The translations under genes and the position numbers were made by a program. From Candidatus Nitrosopumilus sp. (GTDB lineage: Archaea; Thermoproteota; Nitrososphaeria; Nitrososphaerales; Nitrosopumilaceae): DNA of 37,354 nucleotides. Position 1 is the stretch's first letter; every line of letters begins with the position of its first letter. The notes beneath the pieces were generated by a model. It saw only the letters and a list, made by a program, of their open reading frames with translations. It made no database searches and was not told the DNA's origin. Location of the stretch: positions 1-37,354 of the forward strand of contig JAGQHE010000026.1 in assembly GCA_020431995.1 (NCBI GenBank). The letters run 5' to 3'. Positions 36,666 to 37,354 of the stretch are shown piece after piece.

Positions 36666-36924
36666 TTATTTGGTTTGAGTTGCTCTTTTTAGGGCCTTTT
36701 GATAAGTTGTTTTCTTTTTTCTTGCAGTCTTTTCAGCAGTTCTTAGAGCTTTTTTCATGCTCTTGATTTTGCTGTTTGCTTTTTGAAGTTCACGTTTTCA
36801 TTTATTGGCTACTAATGTTGCTCTTCTCTTTGCTTTGCTTATTGTTTTTGTTGCTTTTCTAACTGTTCTCTTTGCTTTATTGGCTGTTCTCTTTGCTAGG
36901 CATTGATCGTTTTTTTGTTGCCAT
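36666..36924 (-). pseudogene. Broken Lys/Ala-rich histone-H1-like gene
   Basis: From ATG 36924 the frame gives MATKKRSMP, then closes at TAA. One frame over, a long basic sequence is open: AKRTANKAKRTVRKATKTIS, KAKRRATLVANK, then an in-frame TGA (36800-36798), then KRELQKANSKIKSMKKALRT and AEKTARKKKTTYQKALKRAT to TAA at 36668-36666. Composition is dominated by Lys, Ala, Arg and Thr, as in histone H1 tails. One frameshift near 36901 and one stop interrupt it. It may be a lost gene, a sequencing error, or a recoded one. The tiny peptide at 10802-10888 has similar composition. Confidence 0.7.
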
Positions 36925-37090
36925 TAACTGATAAAAAATTTAGAGAATTAAATAACCCTCACATCAGAAAAAACTTAGGCAAACTCAACTAATTTAAGCA
37001 AATTACTGTATGTTAAACAGTAAGCTTATGTGTTGATAATAACTTTCTGAGCTGAAAACAATCTATGTAATATGACACGTATTGAATAGT

Positions 37091-37354
37091 ATGGAAGCGT
37101 ATCAAACTATGTCTTGGAAAGAGTTACAAGATGAATATTACAAAAATATGGCAAAATTTGATGAATCAATAAATTCACTAGAAACTGCTTCAAATGAGAT
37201 ACAGAAAATATATTCGCAAGTACTGGAAAAATCCAAAGAGGATTCTGTAGAAACAAGAAAGGAATTTGCAAACTTGTGGCTCGAAAATATTGATATTGAA
37301 AATAACTCGTCATTTTTAGAAGTAAAAGATGACTATAACACATTTCTTAACAGT
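37091..37354 (+). CDS. N-terminal part of a coiled-coil protein (cut by the window end)
   Basis: 88 codons are open from ATG 37091 to the last base: MEAYQTMSWKELQDEYYKNM, then AKFDESINSLETASNEIQKI and an acidic continuation. It is strongly helical and charged with probable coiled coil. The subunit PhaE of polyhydroxyalkanoate synthase is one family with such a start in this lineage, but nothing here proves it. A variant AAGCTTATG lies at 37022-37030, 60 bases upstream. Confidence 0.6.
   Translation, partial: MEAYQTMSWKELQDEYYKNMAKFDESINSLETASNEIQKIYSQVLEKSKEDSVETRKEFANLWLENIDIENNSSFLEVKDDYNTFLNS

Noticed and set aside
36798-36800. Selenocysteine or pyrrolysine reading of the in-frame TGA
   Set aside because: There is no SECIS-like structure, the residue lies in a low-complexity Lys-rich stretch, pyrrolysine uses TAG, and a frameshift also interrupts the gene.
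1-37354. Integrated virus or large mobile island
   Set aside because: No integrase, transposase, attachment-site duplication or phage structural gene was found. The only tRNA has no direct repeat nearby.

Overview
The window reads as a chromosomal segment of a marine ammonia-oxidising archaeon of the Nitrosopumilus type (Thaumarchaeota/Nitrososphaerota). The evidence is archaeal information-processing genes (ribosomal L21e, RNA polymerase subunit Rpo4, a DUF655 protein, Dim1/KsgA), an AT-rich sequence, TATA boxes about 25 bases upstream of many start codons (leaderless transcripts), a type 1 copper cupredoxin, secreted PKD-repeat proteins and an ectoine operon like the one known from Nitrosopumilus maritimus. 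This is assignment by gene content, not by database comparison.

Layout. 1-3662: information-processing block with rlmN, then the tightly packed string L21e-rpo4-DUF655-ksgA-hemK. 3663-4694: a decarboxylating dehydrogenase of the isocitrate type. 4695-5742: a mostly gene-poor stretch, tRNA-Ser(GCT), a 53-residue zinc ribbon (Elf1-like) and a 56-residue coiled coil. 5739-10587: transglutaminase-like SirB1 protein, an unknown 398-residue protein with zincin-like remnants, a Trm112-headed methyltransferase, an SPFH protein and a membrane-tethered winged helix. 10802-17114: a tiny Lys/Ala-rich protein, a gamma-glutamyltransferase/N-formylglutamate-amidohydrolase pair, a Roadblock-like protein and two secreted proteins. 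17244-22443: a decayed MscS gene, an ATP-grasp/M20 fusion, a CorA with an extra membrane domain and a broken voltage-gated K+ channel gene. 22505-27154: a secreted duplicated-domain protein, proline dehydrogenase convergent with P5C/aldehyde dehydrogenase, and a ureohydrolase. 27246-31328: an MscS-like protein divergent from a five-gene unit made of an unknown protein and ectABCD. 31417-37354: many small genes (Usp, zinc ribbon, Roadblock-like, RAM domain, CDGSH Fe-S, cupredoxin), a FilR1-like regulator and a broken Lys-rich gene.

How the parts work together. The ectoine operon, MscS-like channels, CorA and the K+ channel remnant all concern ions and osmolytes. Proline dehydrogenase, P5C dehydrogenase and the ureohydrolase suggest breakdown of proline and arginine or agmatine to glutamate. 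Glutamate can feed the 2,4-diaminobutyrate/ectoine route through aspartate-family transamination.

The strongest new signal is a shared element, AGCTTATGAA or a close variant. It sits just downstream of the TATA box of four separate minus-strand small genes between 32.3 and 36.5 kb, which suggests a small regulon. Other notable points are the fusion of a D-Ala-D-Ala-ligase-like domain to an M20 domain with altered catalytic residues, four broken genes, and a perfect 22-bp inverted repeat inside the K+ channel remnant.
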